DNA from: JBFLXB01 sp964570625
Lineage (GTDB): Bacteria > Nitrospirota > Nitrospiria > 2-01-FULL-66-17
Direction of reading: 5' to 3'
Assembly (NCBI GenBank): GCA_964570625.1
Contig: CAZMYW010000027.1
Coordinates: forward strand, 359,321 to 423,320
Length of the DNA stretch: 64,000 nt
The notes under the pieces were generated by a model. It was not told the DNA's origin, did not search any database, and saw only the letters and a program-made list of their open reading frames with translations. This document shows, piece after piece, positions 23,720 to 32,229 of the stretch. A program made the position numbers and the translations under genes. How positions within the stretch are numbered: position 1 is the stretch's first letter; each line of letters opens with the position of its first letter.

Positions 23720-24200
23720 CTGCCCTCCACTCCGGAAGCGCCATGACCACTTTCCACTCGCCGGCCGTCACGGGTTGTACCGAAAGGCGCATCCCCCGGC
23801 GCACCACCATCATCGAGCGCAACGCGGGATTCGTCTTGAGCCGATCTAGGGTGATCAGCGACCGGCACGCGCGCACGAACCGCACATCGACCATGTACCA
23901 GGTCGGATCCTTGGGGTCGCTCTTGGGATCGTAGTGATGATCGTTCGAGTCGAAGGCGGTAAAGTCAGGGTAGCCGCCGCGAACCACCACCGCCTCGCCC
24001 GCGATGCCGGGCGGATTCGTACTGCTGTGGTAAAACAACACACCGTCGCCGACAGCAAAGTCGTCCCGCAGGAGATTACGGGCCTGGTAGTTGCGCACGC
24101 CGTCCCAACACGTGGTTTGCCCGTCGGCGCGACGCAAATCGTCGATCGAAAACGCATCGGGTTCGGATTTCATCAGCCAGAAACGCCGCGGACGGGCCAT
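23712..24200 (-). CDS. EVE-domain protein (modified-base reader fold)
   Basis: A 162-residue single EVE domain. RFWLMKSEPDAFSIDDL, WDGVRNYQARNLLRDDFAVGDGVLFYHS, GIAGEAVVV and DPTWYMVDVRFV are diagnostic (thymocyte nuclear protein 1 family). EVE proteins are PUA-like and thought to bind modified nucleotides in RNA or DNA. ATG 24200 follows AGGAGG by 5 nt, and a strong promoter lies just upstream. It is the first gene of a two-gene operon with the DUF1499 gene and is adjacent to the RtcB/archease pair. Confidence 0.9.
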   Translation of the reverse strand: MARPRRFWLMKSEPDAFSIDDLRRADGQTTCWDGVRNYQARNLLRDDFAVGDGVLFYHSSTNPPGIAGEAVVVRGGYPDFTAFDSNDHHYDPKSDPKDPTWYMVDVRFVRACRSLITLDRLKTNPALRSMMVVRRGMRLSVQPVTAGEWKVVMALPEWRAGG

Positions 24201-24231
24201 CGGTCCTCCTCCGTGGGACCTTCCAACCTGG

Positions 24232-24260
24232 TATATAGCAGGATGGCGACCAACGGTCAA
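24232..24260 (-). promoter_or_regulatory. Promoter of the EVE gene
   Basis: On the minus strand, TTGACC (24255-24260) and TATATA (24232-24237), 17-nt spacer, about 25-nt leader with AGGAGG. A perfect 14-bp palindrome GACGGTCGACCGTC (about 24264-24277) lies immediately upstream, across the rtcB stop. Confidence 0.75.
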
Positions 24261-24275
24261 CGCGACGGTCGACCG

Positions 24276-25706
24276 TCACCCCTTGATACACGCGATGGGT
24301 TCCAATCGAGCCACGGTTCGCGCGAGGTCGGACCGGTTGGTGGCCTCGACCACCGCGGCCACGTCTTTGTACGCGCCGGGTGCCTCTTCGGCGATGCCGC
24401 GCAACGAGGGGCTGCGGATGATGATGCCGCGACGGGCCAGATCGTCGACCACCGCGCGTCCCTTCCATTGACGGGTCGCCTGGTAACGGCTCATCCTCCG
24501 GCCCGCGCCGTGACAGGCCGAGCCGAATGAACGCGCCATCCCTTCGCGGGTGCCGCACAGGATATACGACGCCGTCCCCATCGTCCCCCCGATCAGCACG
24601 GGCTGGCCGACGGCTCGCAACACGGCCGGAACGTCGGGGTGCCCCGGACCGAACGCGCGCGTGGCCCCCTTCCGGTGGACAAAGACTCGCTTGACTCGGC
24701 CGTTGATCGCATGCTCTTCCACCTTACAGGTGTTATGGGACACGTCGTATAACAGGGACAACTTGGCCTCCGGCAGTACTTCCGCGAACGCCTGACGCAC
24801 CAGGTGGGTGATGATCTGCCGATTGGCAAGCGCGCAGTTCATCGCCGCACGCATCGCACCGAGGTAGGCACGGCCGAGCGTGGACTCGATCGGTGCACAG
24901 GCCAGTTCTCGATCCGGCAGGGTGATCCCGTGTCGAGGCGCTTCGATCGCCATTCGCTTCAAAAACTCGGTGCCGATCTGATGCCCGAGCCCGCGAGACC
25001 CGCAGTGAATGCTGATCACCACGTCACCCTCACGGATGCCGAACGCGGCGGCCAACGTCGCGTCGTGCACTCGCGCCACATGCTGAACTTCGAGGTAGTG
25101 GTTTCCGGACCCCAGGGTGCCCATTTCGTCGCGCTGGCGCCGCTTGGCGTACTCCGACACCTCCCCGGAATCGGCGTCTTCGATGCGGCCCCCGTTTTCG
25201 ATGCGATCAAGATCAGCGGGCCCTCCATATCCTCGCCCCACGGCCCACCGCGCGCCATCCCTGAGCATGGCGTCCATTTCGGGTGGTGAGAGTCTGAGAC
25301 GTCCCGTGCTCCCGACTCCGGCGGGGACCGCCCGGAACAGGCTATCGGCCAACGCGGTCTTGACCGGGTCCACCTGCTCGCGCCGAAGCCCGGTCAGCAG
25401 TGTGCGCACCCCGCAGGAAATGTCGAATCCCACGCCGCCGGCCGAAATCACGCCGCCCTGTTTGGGATCGAACGCGGCGACGCCGCCGATGGGAAACCCG
25501 TACCCCCAGTGCGCGTCCGGCATGGCGAACGACGCCACTTCAATCCCGGGCAAGGTGGCGACATTGACCACCTGCTCGTACACCTTGTCGTCCATGTCAC
25601 GGATCAAGGCCTCGCTCGCGAAGATCATCCCCGGCACCCGCATCCCTCCGCGGGGTTCGATCCGCCACTGCGTGTCGGAGACCTGTGTCAGCCGTTCTGG
25701 ATCCAT
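24276..25706 (-). CDS. rtcB: RNA-splicing ligase RtcB
   Basis: A 476-residue RtcB that joins 2',3'-cyclic-phosphate or 3'-phosphate ends to 5'-OH ends using GTP and Mn2+. Metal ligands are seen in GVGFDISCGVR, GSGNHYLE and IHCGSRGLGHQ. The nucleophilic histidine is in SACHGAGRRMSR. Length is in the normal range. GAGGGGG precedes the ATG. It lies 7 bp after archease, its activating cofactor, so the pair should work together in RNA repair or tRNA splicing-like ligation. Confidence 0.96.
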   Translation of the reverse strand: MDPERLTQVSDTQWRIEPRGGMRVPGMIFASEALIRDMDDKVYEQVVNVATLPGIEVASFAMPDAHWGYGFPIGGVAAFDPKQGGVISAGGVGFDISCGVRTLLTGLRREQVDPVKTALADSLFRAVPAGVGSTGRLRLSPPEMDAMLRDGARWAVGRGYGGPADLDRIENGGRIEDADSGEVSEYAKRRQRDEMGTLGSGNHYLEVQHVARVHDATLAAAFGIREGDVVISIHCGSRGLGHQIGTEFLKRMAIEAPRHGITLPDRELACAPIESTLGRAYLGAMRAAMNCALANRQIITHLVRQAFAEVLPEAKLSLLYDVSHNTCKVEEHAINGRVKRVFVHRKGATRAFGPGHPDVPAVLRAVGQPVLIGGTMGTASYILCGTREGMARSFGSACHGAGRRMSRYQATRQWKGRAVVDDLARRGIIIRSPSLRGIAEEAPGAYKDVAAVVEATNRSDLARTVARLEPIACIKG

Positions 25707-25713
25707 CGCCCCC

Positions 25714-26130
25714 TCACACGTCCACCACGCACTCCGCGATCCAGATGCCGTCCGCGTCCTGTGCGACGCGCAGGTTGGTCAACGTAGCGCCTTTGACTTC
25801 GACCACTCGAGGGTGCCGGGAAGGATCGATCCCTTCCCCCCAAGCCAGACCTTTCAGGCGCAGCCCCTCGATGTGGACTTCGAATCGGCCGAACAACATG
25901 TGTCTGGTCGCGACTTCGTATATCACGTGGTCTAGCCACTCAACGAACAACAATTCGATGTCGGGCGCCTCGCACGCGAGCGTCACCGCCTCACGGAGAT
26001 CCACCGTTGCGGGATCGCTCATGACCGCGATCAGGGCGAGGGCTGCCTGTTCAAACGCCTCGTCCGTCGACTCGCCGATACCGCGCACACCGATATCGGA
26101 TTGGTGAGGGAAGTGTTCCCAGCTCGACAT
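25714..26130 (-). CDS. Archease
   Basis: A 138-residue archease. HQSDIGVRGIGES at the N-terminus and IWIAECVVDV at the C-terminus match the metal-binding fold, as does LLFVEWLDHVIYE. Archease speeds RtcB guanylylation and allows multiple turnovers. It is immediately upstream of rtcB. There is no clear ribosome binding site before the ATG at 26130; it is 39 bp after the ABC permease and may be read from that transcript. Confidence 0.93.
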   Translation of the reverse strand: MSSWEHFPHQSDIGVRGIGESTDEAFEQAALALIAVMSDPATVDLREAVTLACEAPDIELLFVEWLDHVIYEVATRHMLFGRFEVHIEGLRLKGLAWGEGIDPSRHPRVVEVKGATLTNLRVAQDADGIWIAECVVDV

Positions 26131-26169
26131 GATGACAAAAACGAAGGGAAGAGTGGAGTGAAGCGGGAC

Positions 26170-26928
26170 CTACGCCCTCTCCAGTCCCCAGCGCCGGCGA
26201 ACGCGGTGTTCCATGGGGGCGAAGACCAGCCGCTCCATCACGAGACCGATCGCAATGATGACCAGCATGACGGCCATCACCTGCGCCATGTCGGATAACT
26301 CGCGGCCCATGACCAGCAGATGGCCGAGCCCGAGGCTCACGAACAACATCTCGCCGGCGATCAACGCGTGCCAGCCGAACGTCCAGCCGAGTTTGATCCC
26401 GGTCATAACCGACGGCAGTGCGGCAGGCAGCACGACGTTGAGATACATGGTCACACCCTGCGCACCCATGGTCCGTGCGGCGCGGCGGTAAATCGGCGGG
26501 ACGTTGCGGATCCCGTCGGCTGTGGACATCGCCACCGAGTTGATCACACCCATCACGATCACGAACAGGATCGCCCCGTCGTTCAATCCGAACCACAGCA
26601 GGCCCATGGGCATCCAGGCGATATTGGGCAGGCTTTGCAGGCCGATCAGGAGGGGGCCCACTGTTTCGCGCACGACGCGGAGGCTCCCGATCGCGAGCCC
26701 CAGGCCGATCCCGATCGTCAACGCCACGCTGAAGCCGATGGCGAACCGACGGAGGCTAGTGGCGACGCCATAGAGAAACGTGCGATCTTCGACCCCCAGC
26801 CGAAGCGCCTCGAACACTTGTAGGGGACCGGGGAACAGGTAATCGGGCCAGATCTCCAGACGGACCACCGCTTCCCACACCACCAGCAGTGCGACGAAAA
26901 ATCCCACCCGAAGCGCGGTATCACGCAT
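26170..26928 (-). CDS. ABC transporter permease, NitT/TauT (SsuC/TauC) type
   Basis: A 252-residue BPD permease with six predicted helices. The EAA loop is RRAARTMGAQGVTMYLNVVLPAALPSVMTG. The family imports nitrate, sulfonates, taurine, bicarbonate or thiamine precursors. It overlaps the TusA-ATPase gene by 8 bp, so both make one transporter. No periplasmic binding protein is encoded next to them in this window. The substrate is unknown; the partner ATPase with its sulfurtransferase domain hints at a sulfur compound. Confidence 0.92.
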   Translation of the reverse strand: MRDTALRVGFFVALLVVWEAVVRLEIWPDYLFPGPLQVFEALRLGVEDRTFLYGVATSLRRFAIGFSVALTIGIGLGLAIGSLRVVRETVGPLLIGLQSLPNIAWMPMGLLWFGLNDGAILFVIVMGVINSVAMSTADGIRNVPPIYRRAARTMGAQGVTMYLNVVLPAALPSVMTGIKLGWTFGWHALIAGEMLFVSLGLGHLLVMGRELSDMAQVMAVMLVIIAIGLVMERLVFAPMEHRVRRRWGLERA

Positions 26929-27952
26929 CGCCGAGTTCGGCTTTCACCGCCTTGTCCACCTCGGAGCGAAGCGCTTTGAGGATAAGCGCCGAGGTGTCGA
27001 TCAGTCCGGGGTCTTCCAGATGCCGGGGACGGTGGTGGGTGATCGTGAAGGTCTCTTTGATGCGGCCCGGGCGGTAGGTCATCACCGCGATACGGCCGGC
27101 CAGGCAGACCGCCTCGCGCACGTTGTGAGTGATAAAGAGGATCGTCTTGTTGGTCGCGGTCCAGATCTCCTGAAGCTCGACGTGCAGGAGATCACGCGTC
27201 TGCGCATCGAGCGCGGCAAACGGCTCGTCCATCAACAGGATGTCCGGGTCCATCGCAAGCCCGCGCGCGATCGCCACACGCTGCCTCATCCCGCCGGAGA
27301 GCTCATGGACCAGCGAGTCCGCAAACCGCGTGAGATGGACCATCTTGAGATAGTCCATCGCCAGATCACTGCGGACCTGGCGCTCCACGCCGTTGACTTT
27401 GAGGCCGAACTCGACGTTTTGCCGCACCGTGAGCCACGGGAACAGCGCACCCTCCTGGAAGATCACCACGCGGTCTGCTCCAGCGCCCGTGACCGGACGT
27501 CCTTTGATCTTGACGGAACCGGTGTCGGGAAACTCCAAACCCGCAATGAGGTTCAGGAGCGTTGACTTGCCGCATCCCGAGGGCCCGACGATGCACACGA
27601 ACTCGCCCTCGCGGATCTGTAAGTCGATGTCTTCGAGCGCAATGACTTGTCCCCCGCTCGACCGATAAGACTTTCCGACCCCCTCCAACGTGACGCTCGC
27701 CGGCTTGGGGGCTTCGTTGCCCTTGGTGATAATGAGCCGCCACAAACCGGGCTCTTCCAGCACCTGCAGGCCATAACCCATGTCTCGGCAGAAGCGCGGA
27801 GTGGTCTCTCGGGCGGTGGGCAAATGGTCGGTCTGCGCTTCCAACACGTCGCCTTCATGCAGACCGTCGAGGGCTTTCTTGATCATCAGCAGGGGGTACG
27901 GGCACTGCTGGCGCCTGACATCCACGACGGCATGAGGGGTGGACGGACTCAT
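26921..27952 (-). CDS. Fusion of a TusA/SirA-like sulfurtransferase domain and an ABC ATPase
   Basis: A 343-residue fusion. Residues about 8-75 are a TusA-like domain: VVDVRRQQCPYPLLMIKKAL carries the CPxP motif with the sulfur-carrying Cys17, then LHEGDVLEAQTD. From about residue 85 there is a NitT/TauT-type ABC ATPase: Walker A GPSGCGKST, signature LSGGMRQRVAIARGLA, Walker B ILLMDEPFAALD, H-loop FITHN. TusA normally passes persulfide sulfur in tRNA thiolation or sulfur oxidation. Its attachment to an importer ATPase is unusual and suggests coupling of uptake to sulfur trafficking, or a regulatory use. Confidence 0.88.
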   Translation of the reverse strand: MSPSTPHAVVDVRRQQCPYPLLMIKKALDGLHEGDVLEAQTDHLPTARETTPRFCRDMGYGLQVLEEPGLWRLIITKGNEAPKPASVTLEGVGKSYRSSGGQVIALEDIDLQIREGEFVCIVGPSGCGKSTLLNLIAGLEFPDTGSVKIKGRPVTGAGADRVVIFQEGALFPWLTVRQNVEFGLKVNGVERQVRSDLAMDYLKMVHLTRFADSLVHELSGGMRQRVAIARGLAMDPDILLMDEPFAALDAQTRDLLHVELQEIWTATNKTILFITHNVREAVCLAGRIAVMTYRPGRIKETFTITHHRPRHLEDPGLIDTSALILKALRSEVDKAVKAELGDA

Positions 27953-28128
27953 CAGACCCGCTCCCTACTTCGTCCACAGGCGAACGGACTCTTTCCCTGA
28001 TCGAGCACCGAGCTACGCATCGTAGTCAGAATAAAGGATGGTTGGAAAAACCGTCAAGAACGCCGGTCGGGGGAACACCGCGCAGGGATCGTTCGCGTTC
28101 TCGCCGCGTGTGGTCCAGGACAACCCCG

Positions 28129-28785
28129 TCAGCCCGCCACCAGGCCGACCGGGCACGTCACTCCCGTCCCGCCCAGACCGCAGTACCCGCCAGGGTTTTT
28201 GGCCAAGTACTGTTGGTGATACGCCTCGGCGTAGTAAAACGGTGGGGCATCCACGATCTCGGTCGTGATGCGTCCGTGATTCGCCGAGCGAAGTGCCTCC
28301 TGGTATGCGTCTCGTGACGCGAGCGCCTCGGCTCGCTGCGAGGCGCCGTAGCAGTAAATCCCCGAGCGGTACTGAGTGCCGACGTCGTTACCTTGGCGCA
28401 TCCTTTGCGTGGGATCGTGGGATTCCCAAAACACCTTGAGCAATTGCCCGTAACTCACCAGGGTCGGATCAAACACCACGCGGACGACCTCGTTGTGTCC
28501 GGTGAACCCCGTACACACTTCCTCGTAGGTCGGGTTGGGCGTCACCCCCCCTGCGTAACCGACCGCGGTGGTGTAAACCCCTTTAGGCTCCCAGAATTTT
28601 CGTTCCGCGCCCCAAAAACAGCCCATCCCGACCATGGCCATCTCGAGACCATCGGGAAACGGCGGTTGGAGCGGTCTTCCATGCCCGAAGTGTTTCGACG
28701 GCACCCGCATGACTTCTTGCCGCCCCGGCAACATCTCGTCGGGTTTCGGCATCCGGATTTTTCGTTCCAATCCCCAGAACGCCAT
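28129..28785 (-). CDS. msrA: Peptide methionine-S-sulfoxide reductase MsrA
   Basis: A 218-residue MsrA. The catalytic Cys is in GMGCFWGAERKFW. VGYAGG and EVCTGFTGHNEVVRVVFDP and FWESHDPTQRMRQGNDVGTQYRS are diagnostic. The resolving cysteines are probably those in GGYCGLGGTGVTCPVG. It repairs oxidised methionine (S-form). An N-terminal extension of about 45 residues precedes the core. It lies 9 bp after folB, apparently the last gene of the queC-folE-folB-msrA operon. Confidence 0.95.
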   Translation of the reverse strand: MAFWGLERKIRMPKPDEMLPGRQEVMRVPSKHFGHGRPLQPPFPDGLEMAMVGMGCFWGAERKFWEPKGVYTTAVGYAGGVTPNPTYEEVCTGFTGHNEVVRVVFDPTLVSYGQLLKVFWESHDPTQRMRQGNDVGTQYRSGIYCYGASQRAEALASRDAYQEALRSANHGRITTEIVDAPPFYYAEAYHQQYLAKNPGGYCGLGGTGVTCPVGLVAG

Positions 28786-28794
28786 TACACGCCT

Positions 28795-29169
28795 CTACGC
28801 CGCCCCTCGCGTCCGGCTTCGCACCAGGTCGACACTGAACGCTTCCACCGCCGGGATAATGGGCGGGTTCGGTTTGGTGATCCGCACACGAACCTCGCGA
28901 ACGCGAGGTTTGGAGAGGACGGCCTCGGCAAGGTCCATGGCCAGCGATTCCAGCAAGGTGTGCTTGGCTTTTTCCCCGACCTCGATCACCTGACGACACA
29001 CGTCGGCGTAGTCTACGGTCGATTCGAGTCCTCCTCGACGAGCGCCTTCTCCGAGTTCAACCGCCATGTCGAGGTCGATGACGATTCGCTGTCCGACCGC
29101 ACGCTCTTCGGGCGTGACGCCACAGTGTGTCAGCAGCGCGAGCCCCGATACGATCAGCCGGTCCGTCAT
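28795..29169 (-). CDS. folB: Dihydroneopterin aldolase
   Basis: A 124-residue FolB converting dihydroneopterin to 6-hydroxymethyl-dihydropterin in folate synthesis. Motifs: LIVSGLALLTHCGVTPEERAVGQ, STVDYADVCRQV, LLESLAMDLAEAVL and VRITKPNPPI. The Lys in ITKPNPP is the usual catalytic residue. ATG 29169 overlaps the folE stop as ATGA, so translation is coupled to folE, the enzyme two steps earlier in the same pathway. Confidence 0.95.
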   Translation of the reverse strand: MTDRLIVSGLALLTHCGVTPEERAVGQRIVIDLDMAVELGEGARRGGLESTVDYADVCRQVIEVGEKAKHTLLESLAMDLAEAVLSKPRVREVRVRITKPNPPIIPAVEAFSVDLVRSRTRGAA

Positions 29170-29834
29170 GACGAACGTCGGTGGATCAGGTTGAGAAACT
29201 CGGCCCGCGCCTTGTAATCGGTCTTGAATGTGCCGAGCATCGCGCTCGTCACCGCCAGGGCATTCTGTTTCTCCACCCCCCGCATCATCGTACACAGGTG
29301 CTGCCCTTCGATGACAACTGCGACTCCGAGCGGATCGATGCGATTCTGGATGGTATCGGCGATCTGTTGGGTCAACCGCTCCTGCACCTGAAGACGACGA
29401 CTGAACATCTCGACCAGTCGGGGCAACTTGGACAGGCCGATGATCTTCTTGTTGGGGAGATACGCCACATGACACTTGCCGAAGAACGGCAAGAGATGGT
29501 GCTCGCACAATGAGTAGAAATCGATGTCCCGCACGATCACCATCTCGTTGTACTCGATGGGGAACAACGCGCCATTGAGCACATCGTCCACGTCCTGATG
29601 GTACCCCGATGTGAAATATCTGAATGCACGTTCCACCCGAGCCGGCGTGTCCACGAGCCCCGAGCGACCCGGGTCCTCGCCCAGCAACGCCAACAACCGG
29701 GTGACCAACTGCTCAATCTGGAGCGCATTCTCCCGCGGAACACCGTTGTCGACGGGCAAGTGCGAACCGTTGGACGCGGCCACGGACCCGGCCGGCCTTC
29801 GCTTCCTGACGATGGGGCGTTTGGTGTCCCTCAC
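29166..29834 (-). CDS. folE: GTP cyclohydrolase I
   Basis: A 222-residue FolE. Zinc and active-site motifs: SLCEHHLLPFFGKCHVAYLP and VVIEGQHLCTMMRGVEKQNALAVTSAMLG. It opens GTP to dihydroneopterin triphosphate, the first step of both folate and queuosine synthesis. GTG 29834 overlaps the queC stop as GTGA; the long open frame upstream lies in queC and is not used. An N-terminal basic extension of about 35 residues precedes the folded core. Confidence 0.95.
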   Translation of the reverse strand: MRDTKRPIVRKRRPAGSVAASNGSHLPVDNGVPRENALQIEQLVTRLLALLGEDPGRSGLVDTPARVERAFRYFTSGYHQDVDDVLNGALFPIEYNEMVIVRDIDFYSLCEHHLLPFFGKCHVAYLPNKKIIGLSKLPRLVEMFSRRLQVQERLTQQIADTIQNRIDPLGVAVVIEGQHLCTMMRGVEKQNALAVTSAMLGTFKTDYKARAEFLNLIHRRSS

Positions 29835-30535
29835 GGCCCAACTGCGGCTTCGGAGGCCGCGTACCGCGTGGGGTCCGGAACGCCGGCGGACTCGAACCCG
29901 CTGCGCCGGATTCGGCAACTGTCGCACCGGCCGCAGGCGAATTCCCCAAGAGGATCGTAACAACTGTGCGTGAGCGCAAACGGCACGCCCAATGCGGCGC
30001 CGCGCCTGACGATATCGGCTTTGCTGAGCCCGCTCAACGGCGCGATCACCTCCACGCTTGAACCGGTCTCGACCCCTGTCCGGGTGGCCAGTCGGGTGAG
30101 CTGCTGGAACGCCGCCAGGTATTCCGGCCGGCAGTCGGGGTACCCCGAATAGTCCACGGCATTGGCTCCGATCGCGATCGCGCCGGCCTCCAACACCTCG
30201 GCCCAGGCTAACGCCAACGACAAGAAGACGGTGTTGCGAGCCGGCACATAGGTCACTGGAATGTCTTGGGCCTCTGACCCGCGATCTTTGGGCACGTCGA
30301 TCTCGTCGGTCAACGCGGATCCTCCCAACGCTCTCAAGTCCACGGTGACGAGACGGTGGGGCACTCCGTAATGGCTGGCCACCGCGCGGGCGCAGGCGAC
30401 CTCCACGGCGTGTCGCTGGCCGTAGTCCACCGTGAGAGCGTGGACGGGTCGCCCCTCGGCGCGAAGCATGGCCAACACCACGGCGGAGTCCAGCCCGCCA
30501 CTCAACAACAACACGGTGTGCGACAGCGTCGGCAT
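29831..30535 (-). CDS. queC: 7-cyano-7-deazaguanine synthase QueC
   Basis: A 234-residue QueC making preQ0 from carboxydeazaguanine with ATP and ammonia. The PP-loop is LLSGGLDSAVVLAML. The zinc site is C-x8-C-x2-C-x2-C (SCYDPLGEFACGRCDSCRIR). It belongs to queuosine tRNA modification. Its own promoter and GGGGA ribosome binding site lie upstream. FolE downstream supplies the shared first precursor. Confidence 0.96.
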   Translation of the reverse strand: MPTLSHTVLLLSGGLDSAVVLAMLRAEGRPVHALTVDYGQRHAVEVACARAVASHYGVPHRLVTVDLRALGGSALTDEIDVPKDRGSEAQDIPVTYVPARNTVFLSLALAWAEVLEAGAIAIGANAVDYSGYPDCRPEYLAAFQQLTRLATRTGVETGSSVEVIAPLSGLSKADIVRRGAALGVPFALTHSCYDPLGEFACGRCDSCRIRRSGFESAGVPDPTRYAASEAAVGP

Positions 30536-30559
30536 CGTCCCCTTCGGAAAAGGACTCGT

Positions 30560-30589
30560 AGTATATCACCGCCGCTTCACACGCATCAA
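30560..30589 (-). promoter_or_regulatory. queC operon promoter
   Basis: On the minus strand, TTGATG (30584-30589) and TATACT (30560-30565) with an 18-nt spacer. The -35 lies at the edge of the hairpin repeats. Confidence 0.65.
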
Positions 30590-30770
30590 GGAACCTGCAC
30601 TAAGCCACGGGCGAAGCCCGTGGCTTAGAATCTCACATTGCGAAGGTTCCTCTCAGGTGGCGCAGCAACCCGCACTGGGTCACGGACGACGTCCGTGACC
30701 CAGAATCCCACATTGCGCAAGCTTCCTCTCGGGTCGCGAAGGAACCTGCAGGGGGGAGGAACGGACTCGA
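30586..30770. repeat. Tandem hairpin repeats (two 75-bp units plus a partial third)
   Basis: Each full unit has a 13-bp perfect stem with a 3-nt loop (30600-30628 and 30675-30703), followed by a shared tail (AATCYCACATTGCG, then TTCCTCTC). The two stems differ at four positions and all four are compensated in the other arm. A partial third unit (GAAGGAACCTGCAG) ends near 30751. No T-run follows, so they are not classical terminators, though they separate the diguanylate cyclase gene from queC. Confidence 0.8.
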
Positions 30771-30775
30771 TGCGG

Positions 30776-32212
30776 TTACGCGGCTTTGGAGATGACCACG
30801 CGATTCTTGCCGGTTTCCTTGGCGCGGTACAACGCTTCGTCAGCCCGCTGGATCAGAGCGTCCGCGGACGGCGCGCCGCTGGAAGACGCCACTCCCACGC
30901 TGATGGTCAGCGATTTGGGCAGCTCACCCACGGCCAGCGCAAAGGGGTGCTCTTCAATGACTTGGCGAATCTTGTCCCCGACGCTGTGCGCGTGTTCTTC
31001 ACCGGTTTCAGGCAGCAACACCGCGAACTCCTCACCGCCGTACCGGGTGACCAGATCGGACGCGCGTGTGTGAGTCAACAACAACACCGCCACCTCCTTG
31101 AGGATCATGTCGCCTTTGAGGTGCCCGTAGGAGTCGTTATACGTCTTGAAATTGTCGAGGTCGATCATCAACATCGACAGCGGCGATCCATACCGGCGCG
31201 ACTGCTGGACGATCCGCTCGATCTGCTGGCGGAAGTAGCGGTAGTTGTGCAGACCGGTCAACCCGTCGCGCACCGCCAGCTGTTGGATCTCTTGATAGAA
31301 GCTCAGATTGGCCACCGCGATCGACGTGTGATTGGCGAACACCGAGAGCAGTCGCGCGTCTTCGTGGGTGAGCCACCGTGGTTTGTTCGCCACCACGATG
31401 AGCCCGGTGACCCGGCCCTGAAAGTAAAAGGGCACCACGATCAGATTGTAGAATCCCAATGGTCGGATGAGTTCACGGACGATCCGTTGGTCCGACTGCG
31501 GATCGTTGCACAACAGCGCGCCCTGCGTCTTAAAGTCCCAAGCGGAACGGATCTCCGGGGTGACTTGATACGTGATGGTGGTGAGTTGCGCATCGCGGAT
31601 GCCGTGGCCGGGCGTCTGCGCGACCATCTCGTTCGACACCTTCTCATACCGCAGGATAAAACAGATTTCGGCGTCGGCCGCTTGCGCGATGTGGGTGGTG
31701 AGGTGCCGGTAGAGTTCGGCGCCGTCCTGGAACTGCGCGCAACCTTCCACGAATCGGGAGATCATGGCAAGTTCGTTGAGTTGGCGTTCACGGTCCCGGA
31801 GCGTCTGCTGCAACGCGGCGTCGCGTTCGTTCAGCGCGTACGCCATTTGATCGAACGCCTGAGTGAGTTCCCACAGGTCACGGTCGCGGGTCACCACCGG
31901 AGGCAACGGAATGTGCGCCGCCCCGGGTTTGGCGTCCCGAACCGCTCGCGCCAACGCGGACACCGGATGCAGGATCGAGCGGGCCACCACCACCGAAAAG
32001 ATGAGGGTGGCGACCGACAGCGCGCCGGCCAGCCACAACATCGCCCCCAGCACATCCTGGCTCTGCATGAGTCGCGCGGGAGACAACCCTTCGGTGAGCG
32101 TCCCGAATCGCATCACCACGTACCCCGAGGTCAACAGCAGCACGAAGATGGTCCAGGTCGCAAACGCTGCGACCAGCTTGCTCCGCAGCGTCATTTCGCG
32201 CAGCCGGTTCAC
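30776..32212 (-). CDS. Membrane diguanylate cyclase (HAMP-GAF-GGDEF)
   Basis: A protein of about 478 residues. Two transmembrane helices (LVAAFATWTIFVLLLTSGYV and LGAMLWLAGALSVATLIFSVVV) flank a short periplasmic loop. A HAMP-like linker, a GAF domain (ISRFVEGCAQF ... LLSVFANHTSIAVANL) and a GGDEF domain (DGLTGLHNYRYF, active site GGEEF) follow. RASD five residues before GGEEF is an inhibitory RxxD site. It should make cyclic di-GMP under product control. The start is uncertain (GTG 32212 or 32215, or ATG 32194). It lies about 17 bp after the BNR-like lipoprotein gene, same strand. Confidence 0.92.
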   Translation of the reverse strand: MNRLREMTLRSKLVAAFATWTIFVLLLTSGYVVMRFGTLTEGLSPARLMQSQDVLGAMLWLAGALSVATLIFSVVVARSILHPVSALARAVRDAKPGAAHIPLPPVVTRDRDLWELTQAFDQMAYALNERDAALQQTLRDRERQLNELAMISRFVEGCAQFQDGAELYRHLTTHIAQAADAEICFILRYEKVSNEMVAQTPGHGIRDAQLTTITYQVTPEIRSAWDFKTQGALLCNDPQSDQRIVRELIRPLGFYNLIVVPFYFQGRVTGLIVVANKPRWLTHEDARLLSVFANHTSIAVANLSFYQEIQQLAVRDGLTGLHNYRYFRQQIERIVQQSRRYGSPLSMLMIDLDNFKTYNDSYGHLKGDMILKEVAVLLLTHTRASDLVTRYGGEEFAVLLPETGEEHAHSVGDKIRQVIEEHPFALAVGELPKSLTISVGVASSSGAPSADALIQRADEALYRAKETGKNRVVISKAA

Positions 32213-32229
32213 CACCTTCCCCACTCTCG

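Noticed and set aside
29835..30569. Long N-terminal extension of folE
   Set aside because: These codons lie within queC in another frame and are arginine-rich; GTG 29834 coupled to the queC stop is the natural start.
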